Origin: Candidatus Micrarchaeota archaeon CG1_02_47_40
Lineage (GTDB): Archaea; Micrarchaeota; Micrarchaeia; Anstonellales; CG1-02-47-40
Assembly: GCA_001871475.1 (NCBI GenBank)
Contig: MNVE01000004.1
Coordinates: 19,152-73,082, forward strand
DNA length: 53,931 nt
Reading direction: 5' to 3'
The notes under the pieces were generated by a model, which was given only the letters and a program-made list of their open reading frames with translations, was not told where the DNA came from and searched no databases. Every line of letters starts with the position of its first letter. Within the stretch, counting starts at the first letter, position 1. The translations under genes were made by a program, and so were the position numbers. Below are positions 33,227 through 40,260 of the stretch, piece by piece.

Positions 33227-33262
33227 CCTGCGTATATACAGGTTTTCACATATATAAAGCTT
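33227..33262 (-). promoter_or_regulatory. VapBC promoter and operator
   Basis: On the minus strand CTTTATATATG (near 33262-33252) precedes CCTGTATATACGCAGG (33242-33227), an inverted repeat CCTG-N8-CAGG with a near-palindromic centre. It ends 7 nt before the antitoxin ATG, so occupancy would block start and translation. Binding by the VapB protein is inferred. Confidence 0.55.
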
Positions 33263-33266
33263 GCGC

Positions 33267-33950
33267 TTACGTCCTCTCTGGCTCTATTATTTTCCTTCCC
33301 ACTCTCACTATTGTTGCGCCTTCCTGCACCGCCATCAGATAATCATTCGTCATTCCCATAGAGAGTTCAGGAAGGAAAATTTTCAATTCGCCAGCGATTT
33401 CATTTCTCATATTGCGCAGTTTCATGAAGCATTCTCTCGTCTTTTCCGCTTCAATATCGGGTGCAATGCTCATCAGTCCAAGAAGTTTTACATTCTTCAT
33501 ATTCGCTATTTCAGCAATTGCCCCCATCACTTCCTCCTTATTCGCAAAACCTCCCTTTGTTTCCTCTCCGCTGGCATTCACTTGTAGAAGAATTTCTTGT
33601 ATTTTTCCAATCTCTCCTGTTCGCTTTCCAATCTCCCCAGCTCTCTTATTTATCTCCCGCAACAGCTTCAGCGAATCAACCGAATGAATAAGGGAAAAGT
33701 GTTTCACCGCCTCCTTCACCTTATTGGTTTGCAGATGCCCTATGAAATGCCAAGAGATATTGAAGTCCGAAAGTGCGGTTATTTTCGGCAATGCTGACTG
33801 CATTCTATTCTCTCCAAACTCAACAAAACCCGCCCCTGCCAATTCCCTAATCTGCTCAATGGAAGCATTCTTGCTCACAATCACGAGGCGCGCCTTCCCA
33901 ATCTCTTTCTTTACGGAAAGCGCCCTTTCTATTAGCGTGCTTGATGCCAT
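33267..33950 (-). CDS. yggS: PLP homeostasis protein, YggS/PROSC family
   Basis: 227 residues. Alanine-racemase-like barrel that binds PLP without known catalysis; maintains vitamin B6 and amino-acid balance. PLP Lys is K27 in 'LVIVSKNAS'; 'GFVEFGENRMQSALPKI', 'WHFIGHLQTNKVK', 'HSVDSLKLL' and 'LMSIAPDIE' plus C-terminal 'SMGMTNDYLMAVQEGATIVRVGRKI' are diagnostic. Residues about 105-125 carry a short repeat (AGEIGKRTGEIGK). Not in an operon with the VapBC genes beyond sharing the strand. Confidence 0.93.
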   Translation of the reverse strand: MASSTLIERALSVKKEIGKARLVIVSKNASIEQIRELAGAGFVEFGENRMQSALPKITALSDFNISWHFIGHLQTNKVKEAVKHFSLIHSVDSLKLLREINKRAGEIGKRTGEIGKIQEILLQVNASGEETKGGFANKEEVMGAIAEIANMKNVKLLGLMSIAPDIEAEKTRECFMKLRNMRNEIAGELKIFLPELSMGMTNDYLMAVQEGATIVRVGRKIIEPERT

Positions 33951-34007
33951 GCTCTAAAATTAGCCAAAGCAATGTTTTTTAATTTCCCCTCCCTTCCATT
34001 CCTTATT

Positions 34008-35345
34008 ATGTATTCCGAAATACTGCTTTGCATTTTCAAGGAAAAGGGCATAGAGGAAGGGGACAGGATAAAGCTCACTAAGGGAAGCTCTTCTTTTGAG
34101 GGGATGCTCCTGCCGAAAATAGGGTTTGGCGACCCGACTTGCGTTATTCTGAAGCTGGATAACGGGTATAATATAGGGGTGGAAGCGATTTCAGGCATAC
34201 AGATAGAATTGGTTTCAAAGAAGGCAAAAAAAGATGAGGAAAAAATACACGTGGGAAGGATGCAGGGAATCCTGCCAAAGAGCAGAATCTCCCTTCTTGG
34301 CTGCGGAGGCACAATCGCATCAAAAATAGAATATGAAACAGGTGCGGTAAAGCCGGCAATTAGTGCATCCGAGCTTGTTTCCACCTTCCCCGAGCTTGCA
34401 TACGCCGCCCAAATTGATGCAAAGCAACTTTTCTCCCTCTCAAGCGAGGACATGACTCCGGAGCACTGGAGTATAATGGCGAAGGAAGCGCACGATGCAA
34501 TAAAAGCAGGCGCGGATGGGGTGGTGCTGACGCACGGAACAGATACCATGCACTATTCTGCGGCAGCCCTTTCCTTCATGCTGCGCGATTTGTCAGTGCC
34601 CGTAGTATTCACAGGCTCCCAGCGCTCTTCCGATAGAGGCTCTTCTGATAATAAAATGAATCTTTTCTGCTCCTTCCTATGCGCAAAAAGCGATATTGCG
34701 CAAGTGGGAATTTGCATGCACGCAACTCCGAATGATGACTTTTGCTATTTCCATTCGGGAGTGCGCGCGCGAAAGATGCACACTTCCAGAAGGGACGCCT
34801 TTCAAACAATAGGCGCACAACCGCTTGCGCTGATTGATTATGAAAAAGAGACAGTCACGCCTCTTTGCGAAAATTACCCAAAAAAAGACAGGAAAAGGCA
34901 GACAGTGCTTGAAAATGCAGTCAACTCCAACGTGGCGTTAATCTATATACACCCCGGCATTAAGGGGGAGCTTTTCTCCTCCCTCTCAAAATATGATGGG
35001 GTGGTGGTTGCAGGCACGGGTTTGGGGCACATAAGTTCAGGTGCCGATGGAACGGATAAAATGACAAAGCCGGTAATTGAAAATGTAAAAGCGCTTTGCG
35101 ATTCAGGCATTCCAGTTGTGATGGCGCCCCAGACAATATGGGGAAGAATTGACATGAACGTTTACACTACTGGAAGAAAACTCATGGAAGCAGGAGTAAT
35201 AGGAAACGGATGCGACTGGACCCCGGAAACCGCGCTCGTAAAGCTGATGTGGGTGCTTGGAAAGGAGAAGGATAAGAAAAAAGCAAAGGGATTGATGGAA
35301 ACGAACATTGCAGGTGAAATCACGCAAAGGAGCGATTTGCTTTAG
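34008..35345 (+). CDS. gatD: Glu-tRNA(Gln) amidotransferase subunit D
   Basis: 445 residues from the ATG at 34008 (an upstream ATG at 33972 sits on the TATA-like TTTTTTAAT and is unlikely). N-terminal 'GDRIKLTKG...FEGMLLPKIGFGD' small domain, then a type I asparaginase-like domain with 'GCGGTIASKIEYETGAVKP', 'VLTHGTDTMHYSAAAL' and 'GSQRSSDRGSSDNKMN'. GatD releases ammonia from glutamine for GatE. Archaea use GatDE to make Gln-tRNA(Gln). The last 35 nt are duplicated downstream, followed by a folded element before gatE. Confidence 0.95.
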   Translation: MYSEILLCIFKEKGIEEGDRIKLTKGSSSFEGMLLPKIGFGDPTCVILKLDNGYNIGVEAISGIQIELVSKKAKKDEEKIHVGRMQGILPKSRISLLGCGGTIASKIEYETGAVKPAISASELVSTFPELAYAAQIDAKQLFSLSSEDMTPEHWSIMAKEAHDAIKAGADGVVLTHGTDTMHYSAAALSFMLRDLSVPVVFTGSQRSSDRGSSDNKMNLFCSFLCAKSDIAQVGICMHATPNDDFCYFHSGVRARKMHTSRRDAFQTIGAQPLALIDYEKETVTPLCENYPKKDRKRQTVLENAVNSNVALIYIHPGIKGELFSSLSKYDGVVVAGTGLGHISSGADGTDKMTKPVIENVKALCDSGIPVVMAPQTIWGRIDMNVYTTGRKLMEAGVIGNGCDWTPETALVKLMWVLGKEKDKKKAKGLMETNIAGEITQRSDLL

Positions 35346-35382
35346 CTAAGGGGCTGATGAAAACGAATATTGCAGTGAACCT
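35286..35382 (+). repeat. Duplicated 3' segment of gatD
   Basis: 35286-35321 (within the gatD C-terminus) recurs at 35347-35382, after the gatD stop, with five substitutions and one deletion in about 33 nt (AAGGGATTGATGGAAACGAA versus AAGGGGCTGATGAAAACGAA). Spacing is 61 nt. The second copy runs directly into the hairpin-rich element. Confidence 0.75.
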
Positions 35383-35557
35383 CCGCGGGCTGAAGCCCGC
35401 GGCTTCCGGAGAGAGCAGATATTGCTTCAGGCGGGAGCCGCCGGAAGCCTTGGGTGCGCTCCTCCGTGATCGTGTCCTTCGGACACGCATCAGACATGTC
35501 GCAAAGCGACATGCTGACCCCTTCAAAGGGGCGGCTCCCGCGCACCCGCGGAGGTTC
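35377..35557 (+). other. 181-nt hairpin-rich element between gatD and gatE
   Basis: Bounded by perfect 13-nt inverted arms GAACCTCCGCGGG (35377-35389) and CCCGCGGAGGTTC (35545-35557). Inside are CCGCGGGC-TGAA-GCCCGCGG (35383-35402), GGCTTCCGG/CCGGAAGCC (35401-35409/35441-35449), GCGGGAGCCGCC/GGCGGCTCCCGC (35431-35442/35530-35541) enclosing three hairpins: GTGTCC-TTC-GGACAC (35472-35486), CATGTCGC-AAA-GCGACATG (35495-35513) and CCCC-TTCAAA-GGGG (35518-35531). Much more GC-rich than its surroundings. It is either a mobile palindromic element or a structured RNA between two genes whose products form one complex. No protein motif found in it. Confidence 0.75.
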
Positions 35558-35579
35558 GTGGAAAAGGAGTGCACTTAAA

Positions 35580-37373
35580 ATGAAATGCGGAATTGAAATT
35601 CACCAGCGGCTTGACACGGGCAAGCTGTTCTGCTCCTGCCCATCCACTCTCTCGGAAAGCACACCTGCAAGAATCATTGAGAGGAAACAGCATCCGGTTT
35701 CCTCTGAAACAGGCGGGGTGGATACTGCAGTTCTCTTTGAAGCGCAAAAGGACCGCACCTTTACTTACCTCGTTCCACCAGAATCCGCCTGCCTCGTGGA
35801 ATGCGACTGCGAGCCTCCGCACAAAATGAATGAGGAAGCTCTTTTTGCCTCCCTTTCAATATGCACCCAGCTCGGCTCAACCCCGATGGATGAAATACAG
35901 ATTATGAGAAAAACAATAATAGACGGCTCAAATACCTCCGGTTTTCAGCGCACAGCGCTCATTGCAATTGGAGGCTCGCTTGAAACCTCGCGCGGCAAAG
36001 TCGGGATACAGACGGTGTGCATAGAAGAGGAGAGTGCGGGCATAGTGCGCCGCAGCGGGGAAAACACTGTTTTTCGGCTTGACAGGCTTGGCATGCCTCT
36101 TATTGAAATAGCAACCGAGCCGGTGATAGAGGGTGGGGAGCATGCAAAGGAAACCGCAAGAAAAATAGGGGAGATGCTGCGCATTGCAGGATGCGCACAG
36201 AGGGGCATAGGCACCATAAGGCAGGATTTGAACATTTCAGTGGAGGGAGGGGCGCGCGTTGAAATAAAGGGGGCGCAGGAGCTTGAAGGTATTCCCGCGC
36301 TTGTGGAAAATGAAGCACAAAGGCAGAAAAAACTGCTTGGGATAATGAAAGAAGTCGCAAAGAGGATGGGCGACAACCCTGAAATTCCTGCCCACTTTCC
36401 TGACGTTACAAGCGTTTTTAAGGAAACCGGCTCCCTGCTTCTGAAAAAAGCACTGCAAAAGGGGGAAAGAGTATTCGGGCTTCGCCTTCCAAAGCATGCA
36501 GGGCTTTTGGGAATTGAGCTTTATGCGGGAAGAAGGTATGGGAGCGAACTTTCAGATTACGCAAAAAGCGCGGGAGTCGGAGGCATAATACACTCTGATG
36601 AGGATATGGTGAAATACGGCATCACTCAAGCAGAAATAAGTGTATTGCGCACAAGGCTTGGGATGGAAAGCACAGACGCATTCGTGCTTGCAGCAGGGGA
36701 AGAAAGGATTGCAAGAAAAGCGCTTTTGGCAGTATGGAGCAGGGCGCTTGAAAGCGAAATCCCCTCTGAAACAAGAAGGGCGCTTCCGGATGGCGCAAGC
36801 GAATACATGCGCCCGATTGCAGGGGGCTCGCGCATGTACCCTGAAACGGACGTCCCGCCCATACGAATTGGGCAGGCGGAGCTTGAAAGAGTGAAAAATG
36901 AAGTGGGAGGAAGGAATGCGGAAGAAGTGAAAAATAGGATAAACTCCCTTCTGAATCCAGAGCTTGCTGTTCAAATTCTAAAATCAAGGCACTTAAACCT
37001 CTTCTTGCGCCTCTGCGATGAGGGGCATGACGCAAAATTAATTGCGATAACGCTTACAAAAACGCTTACGGAATTAAGAAGGGAAGGGGTTGAATTAAGG
37101 GATGCAAATTCTTCTCTTATAGACCTTTTCTTCCTCTACTCCGAGGGAATATTCGTAAAAGGGGCAATACCTCATCTCTTAAGGAAAATGGCGGAAGGAA
37201 AAGGCTGTGAGGATGCGGTGAAAGAATTGGGGCTGCTTCGCATAACGGGAGAAGGATTGAAAAGAATAGTTGAAGAAGAGGAAGGGAGCATGGCAGGCAT
37301 TATGAAAAAATACTCCCTTCTCATAGACGCGGATGAATTGAAGGAATTTCTGCGGGGATATAAGGCAGACTAG
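35580..37373 (+). CDS. gatE: Glu-tRNA(Gln) amidotransferase subunit E
   Basis: 597 residues from the ATG at 35580, where 'MKCGIEIHQRLDTGKLFCSCP' matches the family N-terminus and GGAG lies 14 nt upstream. GatB/GatE core: 'DLNISVEGGARVEIKGAQ', 'ETDVPPI' and the GAD insertion about 275-410 with 'RVFGLRLPKHAGLLG' and 'VFALRL'-like 'AFVLAAGEE'; C-terminal YqeY/tail domain ends 'GSMAGIMKKYSLLIDADELKEFLRGYKAD'. GatE phosphorylates and amidates Glu-tRNA(Gln). It pairs with gatD upstream, despite the inserted element. Confidence 0.95.
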   Translation: MKCGIEIHQRLDTGKLFCSCPSTLSESTPARIIERKQHPVSSETGGVDTAVLFEAQKDRTFTYLVPPESACLVECDCEPPHKMNEEALFASLSICTQLGSTPMDEIQIMRKTIIDGSNTSGFQRTALIAIGGSLETSRGKVGIQTVCIEEESAGIVRRSGENTVFRLDRLGMPLIEIATEPVIEGGEHAKETARKIGEMLRIAGCAQRGIGTIRQDLNISVEGGARVEIKGAQELEGIPALVENEAQRQKKLLGIMKEVAKRMGDNPEIPAHFPDVTSVFKETGSLLLKKALQKGERVFGLRLPKHAGLLGIELYAGRRYGSELSDYAKSAGVGGIIHSDEDMVKYGITQAEISVLRTRLGMESTDAFVLAAGEERIARKALLAVWSRALESEIPSETRRALPDGASEYMRPIAGGSRMYPETDVPPIRIGQAELERVKNEVGGRNAEEVKNRINSLLNPELAVQILKSRHLNLFLRLCDEGHDAKLIAITLTKTLTELRREGVELRDANSSLIDLFFLYSEGIFVKGAIPHLLRKMAEGKGCEDAVKELGLLRITGEGLKRIVEEEEGSMAGIMKKYSLLIDADELKEFLRGYKAD

Positions 37374-37458
37374 GGATTCAGATTCACCCTGTTTCTCTTC
37401 ATAAGGATATAAATCGGGCTAAGGATTCAGGTACTCTCTGTTCCTCTTCACATAATCT
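37370..37458. repeat. Duplicated 3' end of the gene at 37419, reaching gatE
   Basis: CTAAGGATTCAGGTACTCTC and onward (37419-37458; minus strand gene end) recurs as CTAGGGATTCAGATTCACCC and onward (37370-37408) with a 49-nt period; about 26 of 33 aligned nt match. Read on the minus strand both copies encode an MKRNR/VKRNR-x2-LNP ending followed by TAG. The distal copy includes the gatE stop codon region (TAG 37371-37373) on the other strand. Confidence 0.7.
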
Positions 37459-38099
37459 TTGCCGAAATAAAGCCTCTCAAACCTTTCCCTTGCCCCCATA
37501 AGCTTATCAACTTCGGTTTCATTCGTGCAGATGGCAATTTTCACGCTCTTTTTCTCTTCCGGTTTCACTATCCCATCCTTTTCTTTGCTCTCCAAAACTT
37601 TCTTTTGCTTGAGCGTATCCGACCTTTTCTTTCTTCCTCCTGCTTTTGCATTCTTCTCACTTACTTTCACTGCCACTTCTCTCAAATCATTTCCGCTTCC
37701 TTCCCCGCTCTTCCCTTCCTTTAGTTTCACTGCCACTTTCCCTAATTCGCTCCCGCTTCCTTCCCCGCTCTTCCCTTCCTTTAGTTTCACTGCCACTCCT
37801 CCCAATCCGCTTCCTTCCTTTAGTTTCACTATAGCTTCTTTACTCTCCAAACCCACGTTCTCCCCCCTAAGTTTCGCTATCGCTTCCTCCCCCTCGCTTT
37901 CCGAAACCTCCAATATCCCTTCCTTTTTTGAGAAAAGCGCAATCGCATAAGAAGCAAGCAAATCTCCAACCTCATTATCCTTTTCCCCTTTCTTTTTTTC
38001 CTTCTCCTCCAATAAGACAAAATCAAAACCTGCTTCCCCTGCCAGAATAAGCATCTGCTCAAGCGCAATCTTTTGAAGGAATTTTGCCCCGACTAACAT
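37419..38099 (-). CDS. Hypothetical protein with internal 20-residue repeats
   Basis: 226 residues, not recognised. An N-terminal alpha/beta part ('LQKIALEQMLILAGEAGFDFVLLEE...ASYAIALFSKKEGILEV') is followed by tandem repeats of VAVKLKEGKSGEGSG plus five residues (about 95-150), a Lys-rich stretch, and a C-terminal segment 'VKIAICTNETEVDKLMGARERFERLYFGKDYVKRNREYLNP'. The DNA of the repeats is near-identical (for example around 37720-37800), so duplication was recent. The 3' end itself is duplicated downstream. No membrane segment. Confidence 0.65.
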   Translation of the reverse strand: MLVGAKFLQKIALEQMLILAGEAGFDFVLLEEKEKKKGEKDNEVGDLLASYAIALFSKKEGILEVSESEGEEAIAKLRGENVGLESKEAIVKLKEGSGLGGVAVKLKEGKSGEGSGSELGKVAVKLKEGKSGEGSGNDLREVAVKVSEKNAKAGGRKKRSDTLKQKKVLESKEKDGIVKPEEKKSVKIAICTNETEVDKLMGARERFERLYFGKDYVKRNREYLNP

Positions 38100-38164
38100 G
38101 AATAAGATTAGGTTTCCCTATATTATATTACTTGCCCTATCCCTTCCCCTAAACCATACTGCTT

Positions 38165-38283
38165 CCCTAACGCGCCCTTCCTTCCTTTCCCTGTAAAATC
38201 AGCACACGCCCCCAACGGTTTCCCTTCTCCTATTTCCTTTCCCGTAAAATCAGCACACTTCCCTGACATACCTTCTTTCCTTT
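38165..38283. repeat. Tandem copies at the 3' end of the small gene 38250
   Basis: TTTCC(C)TGTAAAATCAGCACAC at about 38187-38207 matches TTTCCCGTAAAATCAGCACAC at about 38238-38258 (51-nt period); the shared CTTTCCTTTCCC lead also occurs a third time at about 38273-38286. The TCA in the proximal copy is the stop codon of the minus-strand gene; the distal copy keeps it. Confidence 0.7.
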
Positions 38284-38417
38284 CCCACCAGTATATAGGG
38301 GCTTTCGCTCTCCATCGTGATTATTACCCGGTCGCCCCTCCTTTCAACGGCAGCGGAGGAAGTGACTATACTGCAGGCATCCTGCAAATCCTTCAAAGTA
38401 ATTTTCCCCATAAGCAT
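38250..38417 (-). CDS. 55-residue hypothetical protein
   Basis: Not recognised. 55 residues: MLMGKITLKDLQDACSIVTS, then a beta-rich second half with 'VERRGDRVIITMESESPYILVGKERRYVREVC'. GAGTGGTA lies just before the ATG and TTTATAAA lies about 35 nt further up, in the region shared with the divergent VTT gene; an ATG at 38411 is an alternative. The strand-turn-strand ending suggests a small beta domain. The final codons and stop are tandemly repeated downstream. Confidence 0.6.
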   Translation of the reverse strand: MLMGKITLKDLQDACSIVTSSAAVERRGDRVIITMESESPYILVGKERRYVREVC

Positions 38418-38517
38418 TACCACTCATTTATTATAACAATAAGAGTTTATAAATCTTGTGGTTATAAATGGAAAGAATAGCAAAGCGTTTATAAGGTGAA
38501 AGTGCGCAGACTGAACT

Positions 38518-39033
38518 ATGGAAGAAAAAACAAAGGGGATGCTTGCAATACTTGGAGCGGTGCTGATTACTCTTCTTGCATTTGCCCTCTCAACAAATTC
38601 TTCTGCATTCTACTCCCTCGGCTACCTTGGAATATTCCTTCTCGGCGTGATTTCCAGCGCAACCGTAATTCTCCCGGCTCCAGGCATTGCCTCCTTATTC
38701 TTCCTGGGCAAGTTCGCCGACCCTCTCTTTCTCGGAGTAATATTCGGCATAGGCTCCGGAATAGGCGAATTGACGGGCTATATGGCTGGAAGGGGAGGCA
38801 ATTACGTAATAGACGGGAAGAATAAGGAAATTGAAAAGCACAAGAAGGCAATAAGAAAGTGGGGTCCGCTGGCAATTTTCTTCCTCGCGCTCATCCCAAA
38901 TCCGGTATTTGATTTTGCGGGAATAGCAGCAGGGCTTGTGAGGATGCCCCCCTGGCAGTTTCTCCTCTCCTGCTGTGCGGGAAAGGTGATAAAGGGGGTA
39001 GCGCTTGCATATGCCGGGTTTGCCTGGCTCTAG
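38518..39033 (+). CDS. VTT/DedA-like integral membrane protein
   Basis: 171 residues with about five hydrophobic segments: 8-24, 31-50, 57-77 (re-entrant-like), 118-140 and 150-170. The 'PAPGIASLFFLGKFADPLFLGVIFGIGSGIGELTGYMAGRGG' stretch and 'NPVFDFAGIAAGLVRMPPWQFL' match the VTT domain (SNARE-associated, DedA, TMEM41/VMP1 group), which contains lipid scramblases or transporters. TTTATAAGG lies 25-30 nt before the ATG. Physiological substrate unknown; phospholipid or polyprenyl carrier recycling is a family guess. Confidence 0.8.
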   Translation: MEEKTKGMLAILGAVLITLLAFALSTNSSAFYSLGYLGIFLLGVISSATVILPAPGIASLFFLGKFADPLFLGVIFGIGSGIGELTGYMAGRGGNYVIDGKNKEIEKHKKAIRKWGPLAIFFLALIPNPVFDFAGIAAGLVRMPPWQFLLSCCAGKVIKGVALAYAGFAWL

Positions 39034-39070
39034 ATAATATTTATATATTAGATTAGGGGCATATATGTAT

Positions 39071-39565
39071 ATGAAAAAACTCTCACTTCTCATTCTTCTC
39101 CTCGCACTCTTTTCAGTTGCCCCTTTCTCTTTTGCAATCGCAATGCAATCGGAAAACGTTGCAAGGGCAGGGCAGCAGGTAATCACGAGGTTTTTTGCAG
39201 AGGACGGGGTTCCTGCACGCGGGATTATGGTGCGCGTTTCAAACGGCGTTGAAGAAATGGCGCTGAAAACGGACAATGCCGGCTACATATACTTCACTGC
39301 GAAGGAAGGAGGGGAAAACGCATATTCCTATTCCGTAGCAAGGGAAGGAAATCCTGTTTTAGTATTCGAGGAGAAAACACATGTGGCAGGAGAGGCAAGC
39401 CAAATACGGGCAGAAGGGGAAGAAAGCAGCCTCATAACAAACGCGATGAGCGTCGCCTCCGAGATGAAGGATGTTTTAATCTCAAGCGCTTCTCTTATAC
39501 TGCCTCTTTTCATAGTTTTCCTTCTTGCTTCGCTGGCGGTTGTTTATTATATTCTGAAGGATTAG
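39071..39565 (+). CDS. Secreted, C-terminally anchored Ig-like protein
   Basis: 164 residues from the ATG at 39071 (39065 also possible). Signal peptide 'MKKLSLLILLLALFSVAPFS', a beta-sandwich segment about 25-115 with 'GIMVRVSNGVEEMALKTDNAGYIYFTA' (carboxypeptidase-regulatory-like/Ig pattern), and a C-terminal transmembrane helix 'LPLFIVFLLASLAVVYYIL' with a short cytoplasmic end. AATATTTATATATTAG forms its promoter. It presumably faces outward. It follows the VTT gene on the same strand. Confidence 0.75.
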   Translation: MKKLSLLILLLALFSVAPFSFAIAMQSENVARAGQQVITRFFAEDGVPARGIMVRVSNGVEEMALKTDNAGYIYFTAKEGGENAYSYSVAREGNPVLVFEEKTHVAGEASQIRAEGEESSLITNAMSVASEMKDVLISSASLILPLFIVFLLASLAVVYYILKD

Positions 39566-39571
39566 ATACTT

Positions 39572-39874
39572 TCATTTCCCGCATGCGCAGCCGAACATCT
39601 CCTTTGCGTCGTAAAACATCCTTGAGAAGAAGCCGCAGGCGCCTTCCAGTTCTCTTTTCCCTTTTTCCGTGAGAAAATAAACCTTCCTTGCGTCGCAGCC
39701 GACAAGCCCCGCCCCCTTCAGCTCCTTAAGCGCGGGATAAATCGTCCCGGGGCTTGGCTTGGTTCCCTTCCTTTTCTCAAGCTCCCCTGCAATCTCCGTT
39801 CCGTTCATCTTCCTCTTTTTCAGGCACCAGAGGATGAGATAAGAAAGAAATCCCTTCATGTCGCAGCATTTCAT
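39572..39874 (-). CDS. PadR-family transcriptional regulator with extra cysteines
   Basis: 100 residues. Winged helix with 'FLSYLILWCLKKRKMNGTEIAGELEKR', 'PSPGTIYPALKELKGAGLV' (recognition helix) and 'YFLTEKGKRELE', the PadR consensus. Seven Cys at 3, 4, 17, 60, 80, 96 and 98; the CC start and C-x-C end are unusual and suggest metal or redox sensing. The promoter region has three TATCGG-N4-CCGATA-type palindromes (see the operator entry), one covering its own start, so autorepression is likely. It is divergent from the Cys-rich 47-residue peptide. Confidence 0.85.
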   Translation of the reverse strand: MKCCDMKGFLSYLILWCLKKRKMNGTEIAGELEKRKGTKPSPGTIYPALKELKGAGLVGCDARKVYFLTEKGKRELEGACGFFSRMFYDAKEMFGCACGK

Positions 39875-39882
39875 GCTTTTAG

Positions 39883-39969
39883 TATCGGACTGCCGATATA
39901 TAAATAATTCTTCTTATCGGATAACCGATAAATATTTAAATATCACCCCCCAATATCGGATAACCAATA
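39883..39969. promoter_or_regulatory. Three PadR-type operators in the padR / Cys-peptide divergent region
   Basis: Sites: TATCGG-ACTG-CCGATA (39883-39898), TATCGG-ATAA-CCGATA (39915-39930), and TATCGG-ATAA-CCAATA (39954-39969, one mismatch). Between sites 1 and 2 lies TATATAAATAA, usable as the padR TATA box; between sites 2 and 3 lies the palindromic ATATTTAAATAT (39932-39943), the likely TATA of the rightward gene. Sites 1 and 3 fall on the expected transcription starts. Centre spacing is 32 and 39 bp. PadR binding is inferred. Confidence 0.8.
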
Positions 39970-39987
39970 TTAAAGGAGGTGAAAAGA

Positions 39988-40131
39988 ATGGACTGCTGCA
40001 AGGGAAAGGAACTGAAAGTGTTTGCAGGCGACAAGGAGGTTGCCACAATAAAATGCACCGGGGAAGGCGTGCACATACACTGCACTGAAGAAGGAAAGAA
40101 GATGTGCGGAGAATTCTGCAAGAGTGAATGA
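39988..40131 (+). CDS. 47-residue Cys-rich peptide under PadR-type operators
   Basis: MDCCKGKELKVFAGDKEVAT then an alternating 'IKCTGEGVHIHCTEEGKKMCGEFCKSE'. Cys at 3, 4, 23, 32, 40 and 44 plus two His suggest metal binding. GGAGGTGA with 5-nt spacing is near-perfect. The same-phase sequence after the TGA stop reads GRKRCGEFCGKDCGC then a second TGA (40177-40179), a tandem copy of the gene end. A hairpin with T-run follows. Likely partner or output of the adjacent PadR regulator; a small metal chaperone or metallothionein-like role is a guess. Confidence 0.7.
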   Translation: MDCCKGKELKVFAGDKEVATIKCTGEGVHIHCTEEGKKMCGEFCKSE

Positions 40132-40179
40132 GGCAGGAAAAGATGCGGAGAATTCTGCGGAAAAGACTGCGGCTGCTGA
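40088..40179 (+). repeat. Tandem copy of the Cys-peptide 3' end
   Basis: GAAGGAAAGAAGATGTGCGG and onward (40088-40120) recurs as GGCAGGAAAAGATGCGGAGA and onward (40132-40160), sharing GCGGAGAATTCTGC exactly. Both copies end at a TGA (40129-40131 and 40177-40179). The second copy is in phase with the gene. Confidence 0.75.
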
Positions 40180-40203
40180 TTTGGCAGCCATTTTTTCTTT
40201 TTT
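40171..40203 (+). terminator. Hairpin plus T-run after the Cys peptide
   Basis: GGCTGC (40171-40176) pairs with GCAGCC (40184-40189), a 7-nt loop, then TTTTTTCTTTTTT (40191-40203). It terminates the PadR-controlled transcript ahead of lonB, whose own TATA-like box lies at about 40218-40226. Confidence 0.7.
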
Positions 40204-40260
40204 AGAGAAATATAAAGATATAAATATCGCCGCCGCCAAATTACCTCCGGGAGACTCTAT

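Noticed and set aside
35377-35557. RNase P RNA or 7S SRP RNA
   Set aside because: No conserved core sequences of either RNA are present and the length is too short for typical 7S RNA.
40129-40179. Selenocysteine or stop read-through giving a longer Cys peptide
   Set aside because: The in-phase extension is explained by the 3'-end duplication also seen at other loci, and no selenocysteine element or machinery is visible.
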